This document shows, piece after piece, positions 1 through 12,284 of a DNA stretch of 64,000 nt. The notes beneath the pieces were generated by a model, which was given only the letters and a program-made list of their open reading frames with translations, was not told the origin of the DNA and did no database searches. This DNA comes from Asterias amurensis (taxonomy: Eukaryota > Echinodermata > Asteroidea > Forcipulatida > Asteriidae). Numbering within the stretch: the stretch's first letter is position 1; each line of letters starts with the position of its first letter. The stretch lies in the NCBI RefSeq assembly GCF_032118995.1, contig NC_092651.1, positions 21,622,349 through 21,686,348 of the forward strand, read 5' to 3'. The position numbers and the translations under genes were made by a program.

Positions 1-2482
1 TAATATTGTTATTTGTCAACGTAATGCTGAGTTACAGGGAGACATATAAAGAAATAACAATAACAGTCACTGTGAAGGTTTTAGCTGTTGGTGTCTAGTT
101 GTTGAGAAAACAGCAACACACTGTCTCAGTATTTCCATCAAGATCAAAATCCACGTTTAGCTGCTCTCTAAATGTAAAAAGAGTGAAAAAACAACTCTTT
201 ACATTTCGAGCTGTCCCTCATACGGCTATTCAAAAAGAGTGGTGGGTGTATTCACTCTTTTAGAGGGGTTTCACTCCAGGACAGAGTGAGAAATCACTCA
301 AAAAGATGCAAACTTCAATCTAAAAGAGTGGAAGACCACTCGAAAAAGAGTTGTCCTTCATTAATATGGCTCTTCAAATAGTGCTGTTTCACCTAAACCT
401 AAATCGTTGAATTATTGAAAACATTTCAGGATTGTTTCCACGTTTTTTTTCTTGAGACTTTAATTCACAGGTTTGTTATTTGATGTACATGTCGAGTCAC
501 ATTATAAAGTGTGGATGCTTGTCTTTAGCAATTGCCAATGTGACACATGTGAAGAGTGAGGGGGTATGGGAAAGATTTTTAGGCAACCGCAAGACCCCCC
601 TCCTCACCCGTTCAACTAAAATACTCTGTACTTGCAAATAACAAACTTTCAGTCAGCAATCGTGCACTTGCGGCTCGGTGCTATTTGTTTCCATCAGAGT
701 GTTCGTAATAACCCAGATTACAGCAAAAGTGTCCCTCTAGGTCAAGCCGCATCACTTTATACTTCAGTCGGCTTAATTATTATCACAACCAAGACTTTGA
801 TAAAGCCACATTTTCAAGAGTTTTTCAAATCCCGTCTCCGATCAAACGGCCCAAGGGTGGGGATTATTGGACAAAATATCCATATACTCCTTTCGGCCTA
901 GTCCCAATTTGTTTTCCACCAAATTGAGCAACACACGAGCAATTAAGCGCGCTTTCAAATCCTTCAAATCGCTTATTTGGTCGGCCTTGCATTGTTTGTT
1001 GGTGATCTTTTAGGGTAGCCGTCTGCGCCTTCCAGACACCGCGGCGAAGCCGAAGAGTGGTCGGGAGATAAAGTTGTCAAACCCCGGCTCTTTGTGGATG
1101 GTCGTGAGGAGCGACCGGGGTTTACCGTACGGGTTGTAAGAGGCGAGTTGGGCACTCCCTGAGAATCCTCCTCCTTTGGTTGGAGGAGATTAATTTCATC
1201 CGTTCCACGAAATACTTAGTGCTAGGTCAAATAAATAAGTAGGGTTTGAAACTTTGCATGGTGGAACCATTTTTTTTTCATGGAGCTGCTCAATCTGCCT
1301 GATTTAGGATAACCCAATTGTCTTTTAAAATTTAATTGAATGGAGGGCCAATTATTAATAATATATTAACATTTGACGATTTGAAACAAAAATATATTGT
1401 ATGCCTACGATTACAATAGCCTTGATCATTGGTTATTGGCCAACATTGGTAATTGGCCAGTAATTGGCCAACATTGGTAATTGGCCAACATTGGTAATTG
1501 GCCAACATTGGTAATTGTCAACATTTGTAATTTATATTCGGACAACACTGTTAATTGTCAACTTTGGTAATTGGTAATTGGCCACCATTGTTAATTGGTC
1601 AACGTTGGTAATTGTCAAAGACCAGCTCCCTGATCGGGTAGTCTGACACATTCACATGAACACGCCTAGTAACAAACCGATGAAAATTTTACCTCAATCA
1701 GTCAATGGAGTCACGAGAAAATAGTGAAAATGTCATCACTGTTTTTACTATTTTAAAACTTACTGTGAGAGCAAAACTGTGACTCATTTCTAATAAACTA
1801 TGTCATTTCAGGCAAAGATATTTCAAGAGGAGTTTTTCACCATGAGCACCTATACACCATGGACGTTTTCAGTAAATCTAAGGTAAACGTTTGTATTTTC
1901 AATCGTACCAATATTGTGAACATTTGAACGTTTCAAGTTTGTTGGGTGTTTAAACGGTGAAACGTCTCTCGGTTATCTGAAAGACAACGAGACTATAGAA
2001 GAGATAACTCGACCTATTCTCAAAAACGCTCCTTTTCTGATTTTGGTTTTCTCGTCACGGTCGAAATGTTTTGTTAAATTGATTTCTCGAAATCAATTAC
2101 CAATTAGACCACCAAGATTAGAGGCAGTTTGAATCCTATATTTGGAGATCGATAAGCGTGGACGTACAGGAGAAATAGTGGAAATTTTTTCAATACGAGT
2201 GTAAGACTCGTTTCAGAGCCACTCATATACGCCTGCAACTGCAACAGTGGACCTCAAATTGTTGTCCATCCTTTGTTTATATTCTTACCTTTTTTGCAAC
2301 AGCTCCAACTGGTTTTGTACATGTTTTCCAACTGTGGACCTTTCCAGAATCGTGGACTCTATTGCTCTCTTTTGTTATAGGTCCCCGGTTTGATTGTGTA
2401 TACCTACTCACCTTTACCCAAGTACGACATGAAGTAACGAGAGTGTTTCTAATAATGTTGCCCAACTTCTCAATTGCTTTAC
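1..2482. other. No gene recognised; repeats and one GC-rich patch
   Basis: Bases 180-360 have many direct and inverted copies of AAAAGAGTG. A GC-rich patch near 1010-1190 has open frames (see findings). A tandem repeat follows at 1418. Otherwise it is plain AT-rich sequence. Confidence 0.7.
1418..1620. repeat. Tandem repeat, unit about 18 bases
   Basis: Imperfect copies of CCAACATTGGTAATTGG run for about 200 bases; the unit is itself nearly palindromic (CCAACATTGG). Confidence 0.9.
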
Positions 2483-2869
2483 TTAAAGGCAGTGGACACC
2501 ATTTGTAATTACTCAAAATAACTATTAGCATAAAACCTTTCTTGGTGACAAGTAATGGGGAGAGGTTGGTGGTATAAAACATTGTGAGAAACGGCTCCCT
2601 CTGAAGTGCCATAGTTTTGGAGAAAGAAGTAATTTTCCACGAATTTGATTTCGAGACCTCAAGTTTAGAACTTGAGGTCTCGAAATCAACCATCTTAACG
2701 CACACAACTTCGTGTGACAAGGGTGTTTTCTTCTTTCATTATTATCTCGCAACTTTGATGACCGATTGAGCTCAAATTTTCACAGGTTTGTTATTTTATG
2801 CATATGTTGAGATACACCAACTGTGAAGGCTAGTGTTTGACAATTACCAATAGTGTCCACTGCCTTTAA
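2483..2869 (+). mobile_element. TTAA MITE family A, near full length
   Basis: Reference copy for the family. The ends are TTAAAGGCAGTGGACAC and its complement, and TTAA marks both boundaries, as in piggyBac-type insertion. The centre holds a second inverted repeat, GATTTCGAGACCTCAA/TTGAGGTCTCGAAATC. It encodes no transposase. The plus orientation is defined here by GAGAGGTTGGTGG on the left half. Confidence 0.88.
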
Positions 2870-3075
2870 AGGGAAGGTATACGTTTGGCAATAACTCGTA
2901 ACATGAATGGCAATAACAACTATTCGATAAAAGCCCACAGCAGTTTTCGATAGTGTAAATCATTTTGAGGATCATTACACTTCGAAGTTATGTGGTTATG
3001 TTTTTATGTCCCGAAATTTGATTCTTTTCGCAGAAGCGTTATCGCCAGTTGTTTATTCCTATCAGGGATTATTGT
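2866..3075 (+). mobile_element. Fragment of TTAA element family C
   Basis: It starts AAAGGGAAGGTATACG directly at the shared TTAA of the preceding element and resembles 8725..9040 (the shared TTCGAAGT-ATGTGGTTATG block). The right end is unclear. Confidence 0.6.
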
Positions 3076-3298
3076 TCTTGCATTGAGTTGACATAATATT
3101 TTTTCAATCCGGATCTTCAGTGATATCTATGCGACCACCTTTTGAAATGTAATGTTCACATATTAGTTTTATTGTATACATCTACACTTTGTTTTGTGTA
3201 TGATTAAAACAATCGAATGGTTCGCTCGCCCAACCAGAAAGGTCTAGGCTTTAAGGTAATGTATTTAAGTCGGACGTGCCTTTTTCTTCTCTAATATG

Positions 3299-3505
3299 AT
3301 GTCGTGGCCGAGCGGTTAAGAGCACTGAACTCAAACTCTGGTGTTTCTGATCACCAGAGTATGGGTTCGAATCCCCAGCCGTGACACTTGTGTCCTTAAG
3401 CAAAACACTTAACCATTGCTTCGTCCTTCGGATGGGACGTAAACCGTTGATCCCATGTGTTGTGTAACGCATGTAAAAGAACCCAGTGCACTTATCGAAA
3501 ATACA
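3299..3505 (+). mobile_element. tRNA-Ser/Leu-derived SINE
   Basis: The head GTCGTGGCCGAGCGGTTAAG has a long variable arm and B box GGTTCGAATCC, typical of a class II tRNA. The body contains CACTTAACCATTGCTTCGTC. Related copies are at 51967 and 53213. Confidence 0.85.
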
Positions 3506-6500
3506 AATGCAGTTGTATTTAAAAGAATAACCACATAATATTGTTTGCATTCTTTGGTTTACGTTGGAATTTGAAGGAGTAATCAGTCCCCAAACAAACA
3601 CCCTGATTTCTGATTAAATAATCCGGTAAGGCGTCATTGTTTGGTGGTCCACAGCGATTCCAGTAATTTATATGATCCTACAAAATGACAAAAACACTTT
3701 CTTCGTTCCTCAGTTAAGTGGTTTGTCTTACTATTTCATGTCAAAACCAAACAAATCTCACCACCAATCAACTCAAAGAAACAGTTGCGCGTCTTACCAA
3801 GACAGCAAACTTGATGGCCCTCCATTTTTGTTACCCCCTAACTTTATGGGTGGGTTCCGGTATAGAGACGCGGTAAAGAGACATCGCTCAGGGTCATCCT
3901 TCGTTGGTTATAACTCCTCTGGGAATCCCGTTAGTGCTAAGTCCCGATTGGACGTGATGGTGCACCTGTTACTTAGCGAGCCGACACCGGGCGATGGGGC
4001 GCTTCGCCTACCCCCGCTCCAGCCCGTCGTCGCGTTGCTGGCCTCGTCGAGAGACCCGCCGCCGAGTGTCTCGCCGTGATGATCGCAGTTGGTGGTTTTG
4101 TTTTGTTTCTGTTGGTCAAAACAGCAATCCCTGGTATTGGCCAGATTTTATGGTCATTATTAAACTGATACTCATAATAGGTCCGATGAGTGAGATATGT
4201 CTGTATTTCGGTGATAGATGTGTTTACTTCTAATGTAGTTTCGGATCCTCATCAATTGCATTGCTTATCTTGAAGACGTTTAGAGCAAACTGATCGAAAC
4301 GTTAAGTTGTCAACAACCTGTTTTTTTCAGAGCCAACACTACTCAAAAGAGATTTATACATGTTTCTACAGCAAACCTCGCCCGACTGCCTTTTTCTCGA
4401 TAGAAGTAAAGGTCGTTCCTGTTTTACTGAAATCATATTGCAGATGAAAAGCGTCCAGTACTAGTGAAGACTATTGCAACACAGCCAGGAGCGTCATCGA
4501 AGTATTTTGCGGCGAGTTCAGTTTAAATATTTCGTCGTGATTTTGTTTTTGTTCATTAAAACAAACAAACAAAAAAGTCCTTAATAACACGGGAAATATC
4601 TTTCACTATTATTGTGCTGATTTATAGCACTGTTGGTGTATACACTGATAAAATCGAAACTGTTTTTATAATTAAACTAATACTTCGAGACAAATCCAAG
4701 TAGAAGTGGGAAATCACACTTTTGTTTTATACGTTGTGGTGTAAATTTGAGATAAATAACATGCAGTAAACCGCTCAGTGAAAAGTTATCAAATGAGTCA
4801 TTCACACTTCGCAGCTTTAAGTACATTTTAACGATACATCGCAGACCGCGTGAGCGCAAAGTCCCAACGGGCAAATACTTAACATCTAACGGTTTGAACA
4901 CTCGGCCGTTAGCTACGTTCAAAAGGCGGAACCCTAACATCCAAGAGTTTTCCTCTTGAATTATTCCTCTCTCTAAAATATTGGTTTATAATCCTCAATC
5001 CGTGTTTGAAAGAGGAAGTTTTTTTTTCTTCTACTAGTTCCATGACCTGGCCTGCTTGTTTTGCGAAGTGCCAAGTATGGGTCTGGACTTTCCCAACCTT
5101 AGCTGAACCCGTCGTGGGCTCTGAGTATCTACACACCCCGCCTCTAATCGTAAGTCTCGAGTAGTTGTCAGAATGACTCAACGAAGAACGAGGAGGAAAA
5201 ACGAATCTATTGCAGCTCTAAAAAAGAAAGTGTATGGCTTTTTATAGTCAAACACAACTCACAGATATCGGATTTCTGCGAGGCAGACAGTAAGTCCTAC
5301 AGTGAAGCTCAACAGATTGTTAGAACGGAAGAAATAGCAGTGATGTCAGGAGTCGAACGAAATCAATAAATGTTGGTGAAACTCAAGCTCGTCAAACAAT
5401 TTCTTTTTTTTTACCCAACTGCATTATCGCGGCTCATGAACTTCGAACTTTATTGAAGGTAAGAAGTTATTTCAAAATGGATCTCCACTTCGTGGACTTG
5501 GAATAATGTCTTCGTGTTCACTTAAGGGTGGGACAGATAAATCGTTCACAGACTGAGTGTGAGTTTGAGTAATTTTTACTCGAATATCAAGCCGAGTACT
5601 ATGGGTGGCTGAGTAGTACTCGAGGGGAGGAGTAGCTGATTTACCGAGAGGAGTATTTTGCTGGCCGAGTATACGAGTATGAGTACCATCACGTTACTTG
5701 TATACATGTAATAGGCCTATTTGAGTATACGATTCAAGTACGAGTACCATCAAAACTGTATTCGGGTAGTACTCAAGTATACGAGTACTAACAGTACCAT
5801 CAAGTATGGGTACCGAGTGTGAGTATAGGCCTACCCTAAACATAAATACTTTAATAGTACTCGGAGTACGAGTACCAACAAAAACGGAACTCGACAAAAC
5901 AGTACTCGAGTAGCACTCGAGTAACGAGAACGATACCATCAAAAAAGTAGTAAAGTATACGAGTAGGGCCTACTACACAGTTCAGTCGTGTTTCAGTCAT
6001 GTAAGATCGCTGTAACTTGGGAAGGTTGATTTGGAATGGGCGGCATGTTCTCGCTGTAGGGCCTATACGCGTCTTAAACTTACTCATGTCTCCCCCTGAT
6101 TTCAATATTGATTTGTAAAGTAACATGTTGAAATGTCATCAATTTGTAGTACACAGAAGCCTGTAAGCAGAGAAACACAATACATGATTTCCTGTTATTT
6201 GAATTCTTGGTGTAACATAATTGTTAACTTGAAGACTTCCTGAAATCATTGTTTTCCAATTTTTATTTATTAAGCTAGATATCAACAAAATAAAATAGGG
6301 CAATGTTGCTCAATTGGTAGAGCACCATGGTCCATCGAGTACAATATTATTTACGTTGGTTAATACACACTTTTTAATAGAATCCTATAGCAACTTATGA
6401 TTGTATAAAGAAATGTGGGTATGATTTGAGGTTTAATGCTCTAAAATTTGAATTTGAGATTGGCATGTATTTCTAGTAGTAGGAATTTTTTTTCATGCGT

Positions 6501-6559
6501 GGATGTACTCGCTCCGGTTTTTCGGCATATCTTAAAAACCAAAATGAAATGATCACATA
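3506..6559. other. No gene recognised; GC patch, palindrome remnant, degenerate repeat
   Basis: A GC-rich patch at 3908-4080 is open in frames on both strands. Bases 4280-4390 match one arm of the long-palindrome family (see 61868). Bases 4680-5180 hold two minus-strand open frames of about 90 codons that I do not recognise. A tRNA-like fragment (GCTCAATTGGTAGAGC) is near 6310. Confidence 0.6.
5600..5960. repeat. Degenerate GAGTACGAGTACCATCAA repeats
   Basis: Many short, diverged copies of GAGTACTCGAGTA / GAGTACCATCAA alternate through the block. The unit length varies, so it is not a clean satellite. Confidence 0.8.
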
Positions 6560-6892
6560 TTAAAGGCATTGGTAAATACTCAAAATAATTATTAGCATAA
6601 AACCTTACTTGGTAATGAGTAATGGGGAAAGGTTGAGAGTATAAAACATTTTGAGAAACGGCTCCCTCTGAAGTAACGTAGTTTTCGAGAAAGAAGGAAT
6701 TTTCAGCGAATTTGATTTCGAGGGCTCAGATTTAGAATTTGAGGTCTCGAAATGAAGCATCTGAAAGCACACAACTTCGTGTGACAAGGGTGTTTTTTCT
6801 GTCATTATTATCTCGCAACTTCGACCACCAATTGAGCTCAAAGGTGAGAAGACTGGTCTTTGACAATTACCAATAGTGTCCAGTGTCTTTAA
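6560..6892 (+). mobile_element. TTAA MITE family A, right part shortened
   Basis: Both TTAA boundaries are present; the 3' half lacks the segment with ATTTTATGCATATG. Confidence 0.85.
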
Positions 6893-7861
6893 GATTTATT
6901 GTACATGCATGTATTACAGGATGAAAACGTTGAACGGTTCCACAAAAAAACACGTATATGGCCTATACTTTGCCTTTACACAATAGGTTGCTGTTTTTGT
7001 TTATACGTTAATTGTTGAACCAGAACAGACAAAAACTCCCAAACCTTTTTTTTTGGTGGTAGTTGCACTTGGGTTCTGGAGTAGGCGATTCTGAATAAAA
7101 TCAACAAACAAACATCCAACAAACTGGATATTGCATAAATACAAACCTTAAATCTTGTTTAAAAAGTATTAAAATAACACCACTTAAACCCAACAACTTA
7201 ATCAGCCATTTTTACATTCTTCATTGTTCACTTACCGAAGACGTTATCGTGGTTTTACATCAAACGTCTCAATCAACGAAACAGTCCCAACTCGTCACTC
7301 GTCGGGTCAGCGATGAAAAACCCCAAAAGTCACTTTGGCGCGTCAACGTGATTTTTTGGCGGGAAATGCAGACAGTGGAATCGGGTTTCTGCTAAACGGT
7401 CTCATTTCAAGTGGTTTGGTTTGGATCTTTCACTGATCATGTGATATCTGTCATCAGTCAAGTAGATTGCGTCTCGAAATGAAGGCTACTTGTATTTCCA
7501 GTTGGGTGATTGTTTACTTGTTGATGATGGTTGGACACGAAACTAGCGTTTTTTTAATCTGAACTGAGAGAAGTTTTGATAGAAAGTTGCGCTTGTACCA
7601 ACTGATTAACCGTTTAATACCGACTGGATATATTCCAATCTTTTATTAACTTTTGTTGAAGTAGATGATATACGAAGTGTGCCCTTCTATAAAGGCAAGA
7701 TGAAAACCTGGTGGGATAGGAAAGTTGGTCCGTAATCGCGCTTTCGTCTGGGGTCTGAAGTTGTATTTATGTAAATATTGGAGCCGTCATCGCTGCCATC
7801 TGTGTGACACAAGTGTACACGGTCTTTATAATATTACTTAAGGCATGTGTTTGTGAACTTC

Positions 7862-8192
7862 ATAAAATGTGAAGTTTGCTATCAAAGGGGCTATGATTTG
7901 GAAATGTGTGCGGTAACACCATGTAATGACTATCTCTAAATGAGTTGGGTGGTTCTGAAAAGAACCGTTGGTTTCAACTTTACGTTTCGATCAGTATGCT
8001 CTGATCGTCGTCTGGAGAAAGCTGGACTCTGATGCTGAAGACGATCATAGCATACTGATCAAAACGTCGAGTTGAAACCAACGGTTCTTTTCAGAACCAC
8101 CCTAACTCATTTAGAGATAGTCATTACATGGTGTTACCGCAAACCTTTCCATATCGTATTTCCACCATGCAAAGTTTCAAATAATACTTAAT
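7862..8192. repeat. Long palindromic (foldback) element, family D
   Basis: Two arms of roughly 130 bases mirror each other; the inner parts (ACCGTTGGTTTCAACT and its complement) are nearly perfect. The central spacer is CTCTGATCGTCGTCTGGAGA-like. Related foldbacks lie at 59949 and 61868, with partial copies near 4280 and 55690. Confidence 0.88.
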
Positions 8193-8599
8193 GGCTATGA
8201 CTTTGTCTCCTAACTCCATAACACACACTGCTGAGTTTCAGCCTAGCCGTAGCCACATCTCGCAAACAGTCGGACCAAGGTTTCAAGGTAAGAAAATATT
8301 AAGACCAAGCTAACCCCCCCGCCCCATGGTTGTCACCTAACTGATTCCTCTCTATACCGACAAATTAGTGTCACTCCCATGAAGGCTAAATAGTCAACAA
8401 GCGTGTATGGATAACACTTAAAATGGCCGTCATTATACACCGATGTCTAACCTGTCAGACTGTTAACATTATTTATCCAGCTGGAATCACAACTTTTTTG
8501 TTCGAAGGGAATGGATTTTGCATACCTTTGCACAAATACTGTGGATTCATCTAAGGACAATGCTAATTGGGCCCAGTGTTGGACCCATTGATGTTCTTG

Positions 8600-8690
8600 A
8601 TGTGCTTTTCACGTCTTAAGACGCGCTCTTGTCTCGTCTTAAGATGCTCTTTTCTTGTCTTAAGATGCCTCTAGTGGTGGTTTCATGGAT
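8600..8690. repeat. Short tandem repeat GTCTTAAGATGCTCTT
   Basis: Three to four copies with a period near 24 bases. Confidence 0.75.
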
Positions 8691-8724
8691 GAAATCATCA
8701 ACAATCCATGACCGATCATTTATA

Positions 8725-9040
8725 TTAAAGTGAAGGTATTGGCCTACGTTTGGTAATTACTCCTTAACTTAATGGCAAACAAAAAGTTTGTTTAAAAGCC
8801 TACAGCAATTTTTGATATTATAAAGCATTTTGAAAACAAACATTTCTCAAAATGCCCCTTTCTTATTTTGTCTTAAGATGCCGATAGTACAACAACATTT
8901 GAAGAACATTTCACTTCGAAGTAATGTGGTTATGATAAAATACATCATTTTTTTTTTGCAACACAATTTACATCTGAAAAGCGTTACTGCGCCGGGCCAC
9001 GCTTCTCAGACTGTGTATTCCTAGGGATTATTCTTCTTGC
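8725..9040 (+). mobile_element. TTAA element family C
   Basis: It starts TTAAAGTGAAGGTATTGG and shares internal blocks with 2866..3075. The right boundary is uncertain, and another MITE begins at 9065. Confidence 0.6.
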
Positions 9041-9064
9041 GTTGACATTTTCACCCCGTCGGCG

Positions 9065-9450
9065 TTAAAGGCAGTGGACACTATTGGTAATTACTCAAAA
9101 TAATTATCGTCATAAAACCTTTCTTGATTACGAGTAATGGGGAGAGGTTGATAGTATAAAACATTGTGAGAAACGGCTCCCTCTGAAGTGATGTAGTTTT
9201 CGAGAAAGAAGTAATTTTTCACGAATTTGATTTCGAGACCTCAAGTTTAGAATTTGAGGTCTCGAAATCAAGCATCAGAAAGCACACAACTTCGTGTAAC
9301 AAGGGTGTTTTTTCTTTCATTATTATCTCGCAACTTCGACGACCGATTGAGCTCAAATTGTCACAGGTTTGTTATTTTATGCATATGTTGAGATACACTA
9401 ACTGTGAAAACTAGTCTTTGACAATTACCAATAGTGTCCACTGTCATTAA
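9065..9450 (+). mobile_element. TTAA MITE family A, full length
   Basis: Intact ends and intact central dyad; a good consensus copy of 386 bases. Confidence 0.9.
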
Positions 9451-9644
9451 ATATCTCAAACCTGACACCACCTTTTGAAGCGAGTACGTTTTGTTGTATA
9501 CTTCCACATTTTTAAAGGAATACTTTGCCTTAAACTGCTAAAGATAAATACAAGTAAAGCGAAATCATACGTGCTGCATGAAGTATAGGGTGACTCAAAC
9601 ACCGTCTGTGTTTAGCGACATTTTCTTTTGGAAAATACTGTGGA

Positions 9645-10034
9645 TTAAAAAAATGTAATTGTCAAAAACTAGTCTTCACAGTTGGTGTATCTCAACATAT
9701 GCATAAAATAACAAACCTGTGAAAATTTGAGCTCAATCGGTCGTCGAAGTTGAGAGATATTAATGAAAGAAAAAACACCCTTGTCGCACCATGGTCACAC
9801 CACACGAAGTTGTGTGCGTTCAGATGCTTGGTTTCGAGACCTCAAATTCTAAACTTGAGGTCTTGAAATCAAATTTGTGGAAAATTACTTCTTTCTCTAA
9901 ACCTACATCACTTCAGAGGGAGCCGTTTCTCACAATGTTTTATACTATCAACCTCTCCCCATTACTCGTTACCAAGTAAGGTTTTATGCTAATAATTATT
10001 TTGAGTAATTACCAATAGTGTCCACTGCCTTTAA
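9645..10034 (-). mobile_element. TTAA MITE family A, inverted orientation
   Basis: The right terminus is intact; the left terminus is eroded (GGATTAAAAAAATGTAATTG). Confidence 0.85.
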
Positions 10035-11199
10035 TTGGCCCTGTGTTTGGCCCATTGATCGTCTTGATGTGCTTACATTTGGTTGCAACATTTTCTTTTG
10101 GGAAACCATTTTCAGCTCACAGTCTTACCACAGTATTTATCAAAATCTCAAGTGCTCTTATTAATTTGAGTGGGTTATTTTTTGCTTACTAAGCAGTTCT
10201 CGGAACTGGCCGATACATTCGTGGTATACTAAGGGACGTGACTTGCCGGTAGTCTTTGTGGGTGTTCGACATGGCCCGACACACCAGCACTGCGCTGTGG
10301 AGCACGTTAGTAAATCTTTAGTTTGAAAGTTAACCGTTATTATGAAGTGTCGGGAGATTTGGGGCATGGCAGTCTTTGAGTGTCAAAGGTCAACATTGCG
10401 GCAGTCTTTGAGTGTCAAAGGTCAACATTGCGAGTAGGGCATTCACGCCTTCAACTGATCCTCTGCCCACGGGACTCATTATCCTGATCCCAAACACTAT
10501 GTTTCACTTGAACATGAGTTATTACATCTCAGTGGTAACATTAATTTAAAAAAAGAAAAGAGGTTCTAAAAAAAAAGTTGTCTTGCTGGTGGAGGTTTCG
10601 TAAACGTCCCTCATGGGGGATGTTGGCCCCGGGAAGGAGATGCGATGAACGGTAGACCAGCAAGGTTACCCGTGTCCCGTGGGGGCACTATACACCATCG
10701 TAAACCGGTAAACACTCTGGTGATTTACGCTGCGAGCTTGCGATGGATTTTTCTCATGCTCGCTTCACGAAAATGTTTACGAGGCTCAAAGAACAATTCG
10801 GGAAAATGATATCAAAACTTGGGGTGAATTTATCCTCCGGTGGAACCGAGTTGGAAGTGTTGGTCTCCGATGGCCGATTGTTGAATAATTGAGTATTTCA
10901 CGCGGTATTTTTGTACGGTAATTGCCCCTATGTTTTATGCCCGGTTTATTGACGATGAGTTATACGGTCGTTGCTGGCCACTTTGGTGTTAATGTTTAAT
11001 GGTGACGGGTTGGGGTTAGAAGAGAGTTGCTTGAACTTGACCTTTGACCCACACTCTGCAGGAGCTTTCGAGGACTGTTGGTTTCGATGTTGATCGCGCG
11101 AGGTTAATGACGTTTCAATGTGTGGCCAACATTGGAGTCTGGAAAGCATGACGTCATGTGCAGAACTGTATTTGGTTCCCCCTTAAAAGTGTCCAGAGC
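10035..11199. other. No gene recognised
   Basis: A 32-base unit (AGTCTTTGAGTGTCAAAGGT...) is duplicated in tandem at 10369-10433. Bases 10590-10800 are relatively GC-rich and open in one plus frame without ATG; no homology was recognised. Confidence 0.6.
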
Positions 11200-11587
11200 C
11201 TTTAGGGGGGGGGGGGCGATTACAGTATTGGTAATTACTCAATAATAGTTAGCATAAAAACTAACTTGGTATCAAGCAATGGGGAGCTGTTGGTAGTATA
11301 AAACATTGTGAAAGCGGCTCCCTCTAAAGTAACGTAGTTTTAGAGAAGGAAGTAATTTCTCATTTAAATATTTCAATTGATTTCGAGACTTCATCTTGGG
11401 GTCTCGAATTCAAGCATCTGAAAGGACACAACTTGTGCGACGAGGGTGTTTTTCTTCCATTATTCTCTCGCAACTTCGACGACCAATTGAGCCCAAAATG
11501 CCATAGGTTTGTTATTGTGTGCATATGATGGGATACACCAAGTGGGAATTGTCTTTGACAATTACCAAATGTGACCAGTGCCATTAA
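11200..11587 (+). mobile_element. TTAA MITE family A, 5' end altered by a G run
   Basis: The left terminus is replaced by a run of G at 11205-11216; the rest matches, ending CCATTAA. Confidence 0.8.
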
Positions 11588-11941
11588 AATGTAAAGGAAC
11601 GGAATTGTCACTCTCTTGTCCGAGTGGTGTCAGTTTCGCTCTTTTGAGAGTGAAATTCATTCTGTGTCTCTCTTTTTGAGTAAAATTGGAACGAACAAGA
11701 GATGTCTGCCATGGCTCTTTGCAGTGGTATGGTAGACAAATCTCAGTTGGTGGCTAGGGGAGGGGTGTCAAAGGAGCGGGTGGCAAAAGGAGGGGGCAAG
11801 GGTTCTGAGCGTTAGGTCCCAGCGTGGTAACGCCACTGTGCGGCATGGAGCCGTATTTTCTTTGTAACACACGATCGTCATTAAACTTGACCAAATTTCA
11901 CAAAGCCTGTAAGCACTAAACGTGCTTAGCACAGAAAAGTA

Positions 11942-12284
11942 TGACATTGGTAATTGTGTATCTCAAGATATGCATAAATTAACATACCTGTGAAAATTTG
12001 AGCGCAACAGGTGGTCGAAGTTTCGAGATAATAATAGAAACAACACCCTTGTCACACGAAGTTATGTGCTTTTAGATGGTTGATTTCGAGACCTCATATT
12101 CTAAATCTGAGGTCTCGAAATCAAATTTGCGAAAAATTACTTCTTTCTCGAAACAACGTCACTTCAGAGGGAGCCGTTTCTCCCAATGTTTTATACTATC
12201 AAGCTCTCCCCATTACTATTACCAAGTAAGGTTTTATGCTAATAATTATTTTGAGTAATTACCAAGAGTGTCCACTGCCTTTAA
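11942..12284 (-). mobile_element. TTAA MITE family A, truncated left end
   Basis: The right end GTGTCCACTGCCTTTAA is intact; the left terminus is missing. Confidence 0.82.

Noticed and set aside
2277..2752. Overlapping minus-strand open frames with [20 protein letters not shown]
   Set aside because: Near-identical peptides recur at 6605, 9791 and 54240 because the frame runs through family A MITEs; it is repeat read-through, not a protein.
3672..4079. 135-codon plus-strand frame starting with ATG
   Set aside because: The first half is AT-rich, non-codon-like sequence; only the GC-rich end is interesting and its strand is ambiguous, so it is listed as a finding and not as a gene.
6298..6345. 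tRNA-like GCTCAATTGGTAGAGCACC
   Set aside because: Only the D-arm half is present; no anticodon or T arm follows, so it is a SINE or tRNA relic.
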